From Nematostella vectensis (taxonomy: Eukaryota > Cnidaria > Anthozoa > Actiniaria > Edwardsiidae): a stretch of 64,000 bases of DNA. Below the pieces are notes generated by a model. That model was not told where the DNA came from, made no database searches, and was given only the letters and a program-made list of their open reading frames with translations. The stretch lies in contig NC_064038.1 of assembly GCF_932526225.1 (NCBI RefSeq), positions 14,867,474 to 14,931,473 of the forward strand. Reading direction: 5' to 3'. Position 1 is the stretch's first letter. Every line of letters starts with the position of its first letter. Position numbers and translations under genes: made by a program. This document shows, piece by piece, positions 24,625-33,749 of the stretch.

Positions 24625-24873
24625 TCACACAAGTATTGAAAAGCCCTTAGACCCAGGCCTCCAAGAGATTGGCCGAGCGAGATTTAAGGTCACCCAAATA
24701 TTGATATGGTCCTTGTCTATGTAACTAATTCTAATGGATTTCTGGTCCAAATCCAAAAGAGATGAGCAATTCTTTTGTATATTTAGGATAAGGCTCTCAG
24801 TGGTGATACGTTCCAGCAAAAATGTGGCAAACCTCTTCCCTCCACAGTATTCGACTTTCACCTTGAGTGCCAT
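24625..24873 (-). pseudogene. PB1-like domain fragment
   Basis: The minus-strand frame begins MALKVKVEYCGGKRFATFLL and ends near RISYIDKDHINI. PB1 domains start with a basic strand (vKvkY.g..RrF) and end with an acidic OPCA-like turn (l.i.Y.DedgD.v.i); both are recognisable, and the length of about 80 residues fits. The lysine in the first strand and the acidic turn are present, though the turn is shortened (DKDHIN). No following domain continues in frame. The 24376-24567 minus-strand frame downstream may be part of the same decayed gene, but its GSGKT string alone does not show an ATPase. Confidence 0.45.
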
Positions 24874-25685
24874 TTAAAACACAAGTGCACAAGTGTAGAC
24901 ACAAGACACGAGTGCATTCTGTAGCTATTTTATTGCTGATCATCTTAAGATTGGTCCAAACTTGTCCAAAACCTGTCAACAACTTATCAAGAAGCTTTTC
25001 ATGGTGCTCCAGGCTCGACGCGCATGACTGTTATCTGAACCCGCAGTGGCTCAAGTATGTATGGCTGAATCCTGGTGTTTGAAGCTATGTAAATTTTTAC
25101 AGACACCTCATAAAGCATGGTATACTTTTGCACACCTTGATTAGCTTTTTATTTGCTATTATTTGCCCATTAAACACTATGGATCATCCAGATGCAACAT
25201 AATTTGTGTATACACTTCAAAGAGAACATCCCTCCAGACTGAAGAAGTCTGCCCTGAAGAAGTCTTATTAAAGACGAAAATTTGGCAGAGTCGATTTCCA
25301 GTTTTTGGTATTATATCCTCTTTTGGTATTATATCCTCTGTATTTTAGGGTAACTCTATGCATTACCTGTATTGTGTGTGCCATCTTTTCCTTCGATAAC
25401 TGCACATAAGTCCATTCCTTGGTTCGTCGACTAGTAGTGCTAAGCTGGACATCGGTCCCATTACCCTCACGCCTCATGCGTATGCGGAGTTCGGCGGTGT
25501 TGCCGAGCCCAATGTAGTACCAGAACCTTAAACAGCGCCACTTGCCGGCCGGGAAGACTGGGGAGAGGAGCAGACTGGGAGAAGATGCCCTTCTCTTTAA
25601 GAATAGATACCTACCTATTTTATAGAAAAAAAAACAGCACGTTATTTATTTCACACCTTCTCTCTAAACAAATTGCTGGTGGTCT
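24874..25685. other. no recognisable gene
   Basis: No coding frame with family resemblance. A short direct repeat ttttggtattatatcctc occurs at about 25302 and 25321. Confidence 0.4.
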
Positions 25686-27445
25686 CTAACTTGTCCAGTA
25701 CCGGTTTTGAAGTTGCGTGCGACCAAAACTCCAAATGAAACTAAAATTATAAGAATGCCAGACCCGATATGATTTGGGTGTATAGCCGATTGAAGGATTT
25801 AAGACCAGCGGTCTGAGTTCGTCGAGATTTCTCGGAAAAATGAAGTTTGGGTGCCCTAGCTCAAAATTAAACTGGTAATAGGTATGGTTGACCATGGTAT
25901 CCTGTGAAAGTTTGAAGCAATTTGGATAAATATTTTTGGCGATAGAAGCCGAGAAGTAATTTTTCGTCTCCCGCACCCGGATTTGATACAATTTCGTGGT
26001 TGTTAGAAAAAGACTAAAAACCGGTTCGCAACGCGTGATAAAACAACTGCAGCTTATATAAACCTAAAGAATGGATAATAAGGAACTCCCAGGCTGAAAG
26101 ATAAGCTGTTCTGTCAGCACCTTATTATTTTACGCGATTTTATTTTATTTTATGTTTTTAGATGAATTTGAAAAGCCTTGAAATGATCGTGTAATATCGC
26201 CGATGAGATGTGGATTTGGCAAAAATGTTTGCATTCATCGAAAAGAGCATCATTTCTACTTTTGATATGTGAAATAAAATTTAGGGGCAAATAAAATCCG
26301 ACTTTTTTACAAGCCTAAATATGACCCCCACTTGACCCTAATTATAAACAAATGCCGACACTTTTTAATGCCTCGCTACCAAAAACTTATAAATAACAAT
26401 TAAAACTCCCAAAAAAAGGATGCAATATAATTCTTGAAAATACTGGTATTTGATCAAATATTCTTGTTTCTCTGATGTTTATATGCTCTTCAAGATTATA
26501 TTTTCATAACATTTTAAAGTACAATCCGCATGCATGATAATTATTATCGGCACTAAAAACTTCCGGTTCTTTATTCTTCCGCTTTATGAGCATCTCCAAA
26601 CTTTTTCCCACGAAAGTTATTCTTAAATCGTCCTATATTTATTTCTATCCATCCTTCGTTCTATAAGCATTATAATATTTTCTTTAGTCCCCTACTTTCG
26701 TGGACTAGAAACGCGTACCATCTTCTGCTGTCGTGTGGTTATGCAAATTCGAGGAGTTATAATTTATTCAACAAGCGTTCATACAAAGAAATCAAGAAAA
26801 AATAACAGTTGAAGCTTTTCTACTATTGTTTATGATATAACCAACCAATTTCCATTTCCCAGGTAAATTGAGTTATAAAAAGAAAGTAAGAAAAAGTAAC
26901 AGTTGATGCTTTTTACCATTGTTTTCAATACTACCAAAAAAATTCCATTCTTGTCAGGGAGCATATGTCCAAAAAAGCTTCCTAGGTAAATTTTGAGGTT
27001 ACTTTTCTGTTTTCATTTTTTCGCGCGTTAACTTAGGGCCTAATCGCACTAGGAGGACAAAATTTGTCTGGCCGGGATAAACAGCCGTCCAAATTTTGTC
27101 CTGGCCAATCGATTGGCTTGTTAGCCAGTAAAAAAAATCGCTTTCACTATTCACTTTATCGGCATACTACAAGCAAGACAACGCAGGATTCTATCATTGC
27201 GCGTAAGGTGCAGTAAACGCTTATTGCAAGCAGGTAATTACTCTCTATAAGCGCTTCTTTACTTTGACAAAGTCTCAGGCAGGAGATCATAGGACCAGAG
27301 GACTGAGGAGGGGGGAAGGTGTGGCTTGCTCAACCATAGGTACCATTTGAAAAAAGAATAATATTTGAAAAGCCTTCAATAAGGGGGGGGGGGGGGGGGG
27401 CGTTTACCCGGTGTATTCTAGCCACCATCTTGGATTTGAGCAAAA

Positions 27446-27769
27446 ATGAAAAACGAGGGGAGTGGGAGGGGAAGAGGAGAGAGAGCCTTCAAGCCGCATC
27501 CTAACCAATCGATTTCAACGTTACCGGGCTCGTTCAGTGACGGTGAATTCGATGACATCAAGCGTGCTGTAGAGCGCAGGGCGAACGCCGCTGAGCCAGA
27601 ACCCGCAGTCATCAGCAAGGAAGAGCCTACCACAAAGCTATTCAGCTGTCCAGTGCGTGAAAGGCTATACACGCTTGGCTTGGTTAGACCGGCACACACT
27701 ATACAGCAAATGCGAGTTTGCCAAAGAAGGGGAATGCATATCTTTGTCCGGGGGGGGGGGGATCTCTAA
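27446..27769 (+). CDS. hypothetical protein inside the TTAA element
   Basis: This ATG-initiated frame of 107 codons has a protein-like composition unlike the surrounding AT-rich DNA. It opens with a basic Gly/Arg-rich stretch (NEGSGRGRGERAFKPHPNQ) and continues with an acidic, helix-friendly segment (FSDGEFDDIKRAVERRANAA). The last part runs into G-rich low-complexity sequence and is unlikely to be real coding, so an unrecognised donor site probably lies before about 27720. It could be the first exon of a gene whose last exon is at 28292-28627. No family is recognised; it could be captured host sequence or an accessory transposon protein. Confidence 0.4.
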   Translation: MKNEGSGRGRGERAFKPHPNQSISTLPGSFSDGEFDDIKRAVERRANAAEPEPAVISKEEPTTKLFSCPVRERLYTLGLVRPAHTIQQMRVCQRRGMHIFVRGGGDL

Positions 27770-27785
27770 AAATGTAGACGGGGGT

Positions 27786-28080
27786 AATCGTCATATCTTT
27801 TAGGGTATAAAATTTCTACCAACTGCCATCTTTTTGGGGGTGTTGGAGGATTTTTCAGATTTTGTCATCTCTTAGGGTGTAAAATTCGACCAACTGCTAT
27901 TGCTAAGTGGGTGTTAAACGTTTTTTTTCCCATTCTGTTATCTCTTAGGGTATAAAATTCGATTAATTGCTATTCCTGAGGGGGTGTTAAATGTTTTTTT
28001 TTTTTTCGATTCTGCTATCCCTTACGGGCAAAAATTCCTTCGACCTCACCCAATTTTCCATCTCTTAGAGGAAATTATTT
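27786..28080. repeat. ~75-80-bp degenerate tandem repeat
   Basis: The phrase atctyttagggtrtaaaattyga-caact/attgctat...gggtgttaaa recurs about four times, starting near 27794, 27866, 27940 and 28013. It lies between the two possible cargo exons of the TTAA element. Confidence 0.65.
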
Positions 28081-28291
28081 CTGTTGACCACGCCTAAAGT
28101 GCCATCCCTAACGGGTTACAATCAATTTTGCCGACGATCACCCCCGTCTGTTTTTATCGCAGTCCCCCTCCCCGGCAAGCTTGGCCACCACCAAAAAGTA
28201 GTCGGGGGGAGGAGGGGGGGCGTACCATTAATTGGGAATGAAGTGATAGAATCAACAAGCTGCATCTCTCTATACAGGGGAACGCCGATAA

Positions 28292-28627
28292 AATCAGCGA
28301 GTTCCTATTACCGGGCCATGTACAGGTGTATTTCCCCCGAAAATAACACAGGGTGCGGAGCCAGTAGAGGCTGCGGAGGAGGCAGCCGCCTACTTTCGTA
28401 CGAGAGCTGCCATCCTAGATGAATGCCAACTAAATCACCCAATAGAAGCGAACGGCATCGACTTGTGCCACTTGTACTCCAGGTCCAGGCTCATCTTTCT
28501 TTCAGTGGCCACCCTTCCCACTATCTGCAAAGAGCTGGAGCTTCAAATGTACGGAGCAATCCGACGCAAAGCTTCTTTTGTAGCCACGCTCGTGGATGTT
28601 ATTCGAAGATGTAGTTGCGCAAAATAA
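28292..28627 (+). CDS. hypothetical C-terminal exon inside the TTAA element
   Basis: The frame is open from 28292 to a TAA at 28625-28627 and has no ATG at its start, so it would be an internal or terminal exon. A plausible acceptor, aataacacag, precedes 28352. From there 91 residues read like a helical protein: EPVEAAEEAAAYFRTRAAIL, then NGIDLCHLYSRSRLIFLSVA and an RRKASFVATLVDVIRRCSCA tail. It is Ala- and Leu-rich with well-spread charges and looks far more protein-like than its neighbours. No family is recognised. A spliced gene with the frame at 27446 is possible. Confidence 0.4.
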   Translation, partial: NQRVPITGPCTGVFPPKITQGAEPVEAAEEAAAYFRTRAAILDECQLNHPIEANGIDLCHLYSRSRLIFLSVATLPTICKELELQMYGAIRRKASFVATLVDVIRRCSCAK

Positions 28628-30312
28628 ATCCACGATTTCTTGGGTCCCGATTATATTTTTTTTATGGTTACATGAAATAGATTTCTGAGTCGGTAATCCT
28701 GTGTTCTGTTGTGAAAACCAGAGTAAGTTTTTACACTTCAATACTCTCTTTTACTAAAAAGGAGAACAGCTTACGGTGAGAGGCCTCAATATCGCAAATG
28801 TCTCAGCGTTCTTGCATAATTTGTATTTTTATTTGATCAAATTTGTAGTTGAACAAAGGCTTTGAAAATAAGCGAATTTTGACAATTTGAACAAGCTTTT
28901 TGTTTAATTACAATTTAAAACTGTACAAAATTCTGCCAGTATCGCTTGTTAATTGAATAAAAACATGCAAAACTCTTATTTTTTTTCTTTTGGACGTTTT
29001 TCTTTTTAATAAGTAATTATCAGAAAAGTCTTATTGCAGTCATGGTGAGGTATTTTATGCTTGTCGCTTTGTTTGTCACGCTTTAATTACGTATGCATGG
29101 CAGCAAACAAAATAGTATCACGCGAGCCTAAAAATCGCAATTTAATGCAATAAATGCTATGAAATTATTACCATTAAATTTTAGTATTGCCGACAGTATA
29201 TTTCTTTTGATTTGAGCGCTCTTTCTTGTTTTTCTGGAGATTTGAAGGCGTTGTTTGAATGCGGAAAAACACGATACAGTAGTCGGCATTTGTTTATAAT
29301 TAGGGTCAAGTGGGGGTCATATTTCGGCTTGTAAAAAAGTCGGATTTTATTTGCCCCTAAATTTTATTTCACATATCAAAAGTAGAAATGATGTTCTTTT
29401 CGATGAATGCAATCATTTTTGCCAAATCTACATCTCATCGGCTATATAACACGATCATTTCAAGGCTTTTCAAATTCATCTAAAAACATAAAATAAAATA
29501 AAATCGCGTAAAATAATAAGGTGCTGACAGAACAGCTTATCTTTTAGCCTGGGAAATCCTTATTATCTATTCTTTAGGTTTATATAAGCTGCAAATGTTT
29601 TATCACGCGTTGCGAACCGGTTTTTAGTCTTTTTCTAACAACCACGAAATTGTCTCAAATCCGGGTGCGGGAGACGAAAAATTACTTTTCGGCTTCTATC
29701 GCCAAAAATATTTATCCAAATTGCTTCAAACTTTCACAGTATACTGAGGTCAACCATAGCTATTACCAGTTTAGTTTTGAGCTAGGGCGCCTAAACTTCA
29801 TTTTTCCGAGAAATCTCGACGAACTCAGACCGCTGGTCTTAATTGCTTGAGGGTTTTAATAATGAAGTAATATTTCCATACTTTTATTTGGACGTGGCGG
29901 AATCGCACTTTTACTGCTTGATAACTGCCAGCCTTCACCGATGTCCCATCGTCCACAAAAACTCTCAAACGAGCAGGAGACGGGCACTTCAAATAAAAAA
30001 AGCGGAAATGCGTATGAACTTTTAGCCCCGACCATTCACTTATGTACCTTGAAGATGGTACCATTTTTTCAACCAGCCTTTATCAAGTATGTTACACATG
30101 CCGACGATTCTTGGCGTATTGTTAAGTGTTAAAAAATGACGATCAGTTACCCCTTCATTGTTCATTTGACACTTTTGAAAAAAAAAATGAAATAACCATA
30201 TAATTAAAAGTATCCCTGTCAATGAATTAACAAATAGAAATGGATACTTATTGGGCTTTTATAAGACTTCAGAGCGGCCGCTCTGACTCACAATTGCCAC
30301 AGCGTCACTTAC

Positions 30313-30412
30313 TTTGCTGCTCAACCATGCTACATCTTCCCTCCAACAAAGCGAGGTCATCAATAGCAATATCACCTAGATTACCGTCACCCCGTATGCC
30401 CTCAATAACAAA
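30313..30412 (-). CDS. MAM domain (copy B), third exon
   Basis: This 100-bp exon follows the acceptor ccttgcag and ends at the donor CAAA|gtaagt. It encodes FVIEGIRGDGNLGDIAIDDL followed by ALLEGRC, the C-terminal strand of a MAM domain with the conserved iAiDDi motif and final cysteine. It starts in phase 0 and ends in phase 1, the same as the matching exon of MAM copy A at 37709-37817. MAM domains are extracellular adhesion modules in receptors and secreted proteins. The next downstream exon was not found. Confidence 0.8.
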
Positions 30413-30518
30413 CTGCAAGGAAGAACAAGGCATCATGATGTCAAGAACGTGAAAAGCCACATATTTCGGGATGACAATTGATAGGGGGCATCCAGCCATC
30501 CAATATTACGGCGCTTAC

Positions 30519-30769
30519 CTTGAATTCGCCTTTGATATCTATCATAGTTTGACCAAAAATCCAGCGGTCTCCCATATTCCCTGCCATGCGCCACACGACC
30601 TGTTGGTTAGTTCTAGTGAAGGCGAGTACGCTAAGTGAGCCCACGTGCTCTCCATACATGTGATACCAGAACTGGATGCATACCGCTGACCCCGGATCCA
30701 TCCAGTCACTCGAGAGCCAGGCCTTGGATCCCATAGCCACGCGGGACGCCTCGATGTAGACAAAGAAGC
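30519..30769 (-). CDS. MAM domain (copy B), second exon
   Basis: This 251-bp exon lies between acceptor aactcttctag and donor TTCAAG|gtaagc. It encodes the MAM core: GFFVYIEASR (first residue split across the intron), AVCIQFWYHMYGEHVGSLSV, QQVVWRMAGNMGDRW. The cysteine, the FWYHMyG segment and the W...G..G..W pattern are all conserved. It starts in phase 1 and ends in phase 0. It is preceded by the exon at 30890-31027 and followed by 30313-30412, so this MAM domain is complete across three exons. Confidence 0.85.
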
Positions 30770-30889
30770 CTAGAAGAGTTAGAGTTCATTTCGTGACTCA
30801 AAATTATCAATGAGTTTTTGAATAGCGTTAGAAAAGGCCGGATGGGAAAAATATTGGATTTTGAATGAACAACATCCCTTCTTTTGTAC

Positions 30890-31027
30890 CTTTGTTAGAA
30901 TGCGTAGTATGGTCCAATGACGGACCCGTGTCTCCACTGGGAGTTCTACCAGTCGCCAAGTCCCAGCGCATGCGCGTAGTGTTGTCATGCCGCAGACCAC
31001 AAAGACCGCTGTCAAAGTTGCATCGAC
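30890..31027 (-). CDS. MAM domain (copy B), first exon
   Basis: This 138-bp exon lies between acceptor gccttaaag and donor AAAG|gtacaa. It encodes CNFDSGLCGLRHDNTTRMRW and then DTGPSLDHTTHSNK, the start of a MAM domain with its first two cysteines, the aromatic/Trp region and the GPSxDHT signature. It is phase 1 at both ends. Upstream on the same strand, the LDLa exon at 32775-32900 also ends in phase 1. Confidence 0.85.
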
Positions 31028-31609
31028 CTTTAAGGCATATCAAAATGTTTAGATGTCCATAGTCCAGCAAAACAAACGAACATATTTAACAGTGCTACAC
31101 GTTCTTGGTTAATGCTGCGAGAAACTTACTATATCTGACTGAAATTATCTTAATAAGTCTGCGAGTTTACAACTGGATAATTCCCAAGTGTGACATTTTA
31201 GAAGCTAATCATTCTCCTTGCAGTTAGGGACGCTCTGCCAAACTGTAATTCACGGGTTATTATAAACATTACTAAGTTCAAACATTGTATTACACATGAG
31301 CCGTATTCAATGTAAATACATGCAAATGAATCGAGTCGATTGTTTTATCTTCATTTGCTTGCATTTGCATTGAATAAGGCTTATGGATAGTACGACGTTT
31401 GAACGTAGCCTTATAATAAACATAACTTTGTCTTGTTACCACACATTTTAGCATATATCCAGTTTTTTTGCCTCTAGGAATAACATGCTCCTTAACCTTA
31501 ATAAGTGCAAGGAGTTGTCTGTTGACTTTCTCTACTACAATAATATCATGTGTCAGCCTATTTTGATCAGCAATTTTATGTTACTCGGTGTTTATTTGTC
31601 TTAAGACCT
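31028..31609. other. intron sequence, no feature seen
   Basis: Part of the intron between the LDLa exon at 32775-32900 and the MAM exon at 30890-31027 on the minus strand. AT-rich; nothing else was recognised. Confidence 0.5.
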
Positions 31610-32150
31610 GACTTGGGCAAAACATTGTGATTACGTGGTTTAGAAGGCCAACAGTCGCCAATACGCCCTACGCAGCTTAAGCGCTGCGGCGTTCCAGTAT
31701 CGGACATTGTTGTCGTCTATTGCTCGCTCGTGCTATCAATAGTGGAATATGGTTCTACGGTTTACGCCCCCCTTCATAAATATCTAGAGAACGCTTTGAA
31801 AGATATTCAGAAACTCGCGTTGAGAATAAACGTGCCGTCACTGAAATATGAAAATATGAAAATGCTTTAGAGGAATGTAACATAGAGTCCCTAGCAGTCA
31901 GGAGGGAAAGTAGATAACATAAAACCAGGGAACACATTGTACAATCAGGTAAAGAGAAGGCTGGAGGTGAGAGCCAACCATTATAACTTGTGGGCAAACA
32001 CGAGCTGTCACATTAAACCTACGAACGCTGATCGGTTCAAACAGTTTGTTCCTGTACATATGCATCTCATTTACTGTTATTGTACACCCATTTTGAAGTA
32101 TGTTGCCTTGCTGCGAGATACGCAAATAAAGTAATGATTGATCGATCGGT
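31610..32150 (+). pseudogene. LINE reverse transcriptase C-terminal fragment with 3' tail
   Basis: In shifting frames the plus strand reads a Q-rich RLRxL.RCGVPVSDIVVVYCSL segment, then LSIVEYGSTVYAPLHKYLEN and LKDIQKLALRINVPSLKYE. This is the usual region after the RT palm in CR1/Rex-like LINEs. The 3' end has aataaagtaatgattgatcg followed by a GATCGGTC-type microsatellite, typical of LINE tails. It sits antisense in an intron of the minus-strand MAM/LDLa gene. Confidence 0.7.
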
Positions 32151-32774
32151 CGGTCGGTCCGGGGACTGAAAAAAACAATAACTCTGGAGAATCACCCCTT
32201 CTTCTGGGTTGATAGCCACGTTAGCGTACGTTGAAATCTTAATCTGTAGAAGACACTTAATAAAATAATGTAAGTACTTTACTAGAGTGGGCTAACCTTT
32301 AAAGGAGAAACGACACTTCTCACCGCTTTGAGATTTTTGCTTGTGTTTGTCCTTGCAATTGAGTGAATTCAGTGGGCATACGCTGGAACCTGAAAGAAAC
32401 AAAGACGGAACTAGAGAAGCCGTCCAGCGTACCAATAAATATATAGTGAAATTGGTCATAGGTTTCCCTTATAAAAGGTTAAAGGCCGGTGATCATCCAA
32501 GCCTTGCTCAGGATGTTGAAGGTCGATTCTCACTAGAACGCAATCGCAAGTGTAAGTCACTTGTGTTTCGCTTGCGTCCTAGTGAGAATCAAACTTAAGA
32601 AACTATTTACAGGCTCTGGACAAGGACATATTTATTTATTGACGCGAATACCTTTATAACATTGAACTGGGTGCGGATTTCCCTCAATGTCTATTCGCTT
32701 GGGCCAAATAACTATTTCATTTGCATATGTACAATAAAGGTAAAAGGTGACAACATTTAGAAAACACTACGAAC
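32151..32774. other. intron sequence, no gene
   Basis: Intron of the minus-strand MAM/LDLa gene. A near-palindrome lies at about 32520-32590 (gattctcactag-acgcaa...ttgcgtcctagtgagaatc, about 16-18 bp stems), which could form a hairpin. Confidence 0.5.
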
Positions 32775-32900
32775 CGCACACGGCTAGTAGATCGGCTTCG
32801 TCTTGGCATTGGGGTGCCTTTGTTGATTGATTGCATGTGGAGCTCCATGGAACGCACGTGCCATCAGGGCACGAGAACTGACTCTTTATACACCCGCCAC
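32775..32900 (-). CDS. LDL receptor class A module exon
   Basis: This 126-bp exon follows acceptor tttatcttag and ends at TGCG|gttcgt, a weak but GT-containing donor. It encodes a six-cysteine LDLa-like module: CIKSQFSCPDGTCVPWSSTC then CQDEADLLAVC. Cysteine spacing and the PDGTCVP turn fit LDLa, but the acidic D-x-S-D-E calcium site before the last cysteine is weak (QDEADLLAV). Both ends are phase 1, so the module can be inserted or skipped without a frame change. Such modules bind ligands outside the cell. Confidence 0.7.
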
Positions 32901-33749
32901 CTAAGATAAAGGAGGAGGCTTTTAATTTTATTCCAAAATACAGAAAAAAAGCTACTAGCTTCCGGTATTTTATTTAAAGCCAAATAATCCCGCAGCCAAA
33001 CATTGAATTTCTACGGAACCTTGCACTTGCGTCCATACGATGTTTTTTTTTTTTTTTTTTTTGCATGATATTGTAGCTAAGGGTCTTTAATTTAAACTTC
33101 CGAATGATGCCCCGACACCAGCCTTGGGCATTAGGAATAACAGAGCTTTATTTATTCCAAATAAGGAACATGTATTGGGATCCCTGTGGTGATATAAACT
33201 ATGCTCTAACTGAATTTCTACTTCCTTTGTGAACTTATCTTCGTCAACTTTTATGATTTCCTTCTGATATTTTTTTATTGTATGCCTTTTTGCATGAGAA
33301 AACTTTCAAAAGATCTGTAATTTTACTTGAGGTCCTTGAGCAGCCTGATTGTGAAGCAGAATGACAGAAGCTACACTGCAAGCGAAAGGCAGATAAAGAT
33401 TGGCAAAGTAGTTATTTAAAAAAGCGAAAAAGATCGGATTAGATCGGTAATAAAAATGTTAAGGAATATTTCGTTTACTGTATAGATTGCGAGGTCTTGT
33501 ATTATTGATATTTTGTTTGTGTTATTGTTATGTATCAACGCGCAAATGAAAATATATTTTTTATCCCTGGTCGAATAGTGTAAAAGAATGTAAAGAAAAT
33601 GCAATTGTGTGCACTCAATTATGAAAAGTTCATTAATGTATTTCCTTTTAGTTCGAATGATTTTACTTTCGCTTTAATGACAGTCCATCGGCGTAAATGT
33701 TTGTAATTTTGGTTAAAATGAATGCGTATTTCTCGTTAATGAAAAGCAA
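32901..33749. other. intron sequence with a T run, no gene
   Basis: Intron of the minus-strand MAM/LDLa gene. A T run occurs at about 33042-33062. No other feature was recognised before the plus-strand pseudogene begins. Confidence 0.5.

Larger units (their letters stand above)
25803..29838. mobile_element. 4-kb DNA element with ~0.56-kb inverted ends and TTAA target sites
   Basis: The left arm (25803 to about 26359, starting GACCAGCGGTCTGAGTTCG) and the right arm (about 29282-29838) are inverted copies with few differences. Each end abuts TTAA (25799-25802 and 29839-29842), the target duplication of piggyBac and Kolobok transposons. Each terminus begins with the small palindrome GACCAGCGGTC. 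The interior holds two possible exons (27446 and 28292 onward), a G run at about 27385-27402 and a short tandem repeat. No catalytic transposase core was recognised, so it may be non-autonomous. Open frames inside the arms are the same sequence read in both arms. Confidence 0.85.
25686..30064 (-). pseudogene. reading frame split by a TTAA transposon
   Basis: On the minus strand, an open frame from 30064 down to the TTAA at 29839-29842 continues in the same frame across the empty site and on to a stop at 25686. If the 4-kb insert and one TTAA are removed, about 113 codons stay open. The upstream part includes KCPSPARLRVFVDDGTS and HVQIKVWKYYFIIKTLKQ; the downstream part includes NPSIGYTPKSYRVWHSYNFS. 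I do not recognise a family. The frame lies just downstream of the MAM exon ending at 30313 on the same strand, so it could be an exon or 3' region of that gene, but I found no in-phase acceptor. Continuity of this length may also be chance in AT-rich DNA. Confidence 0.4.
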
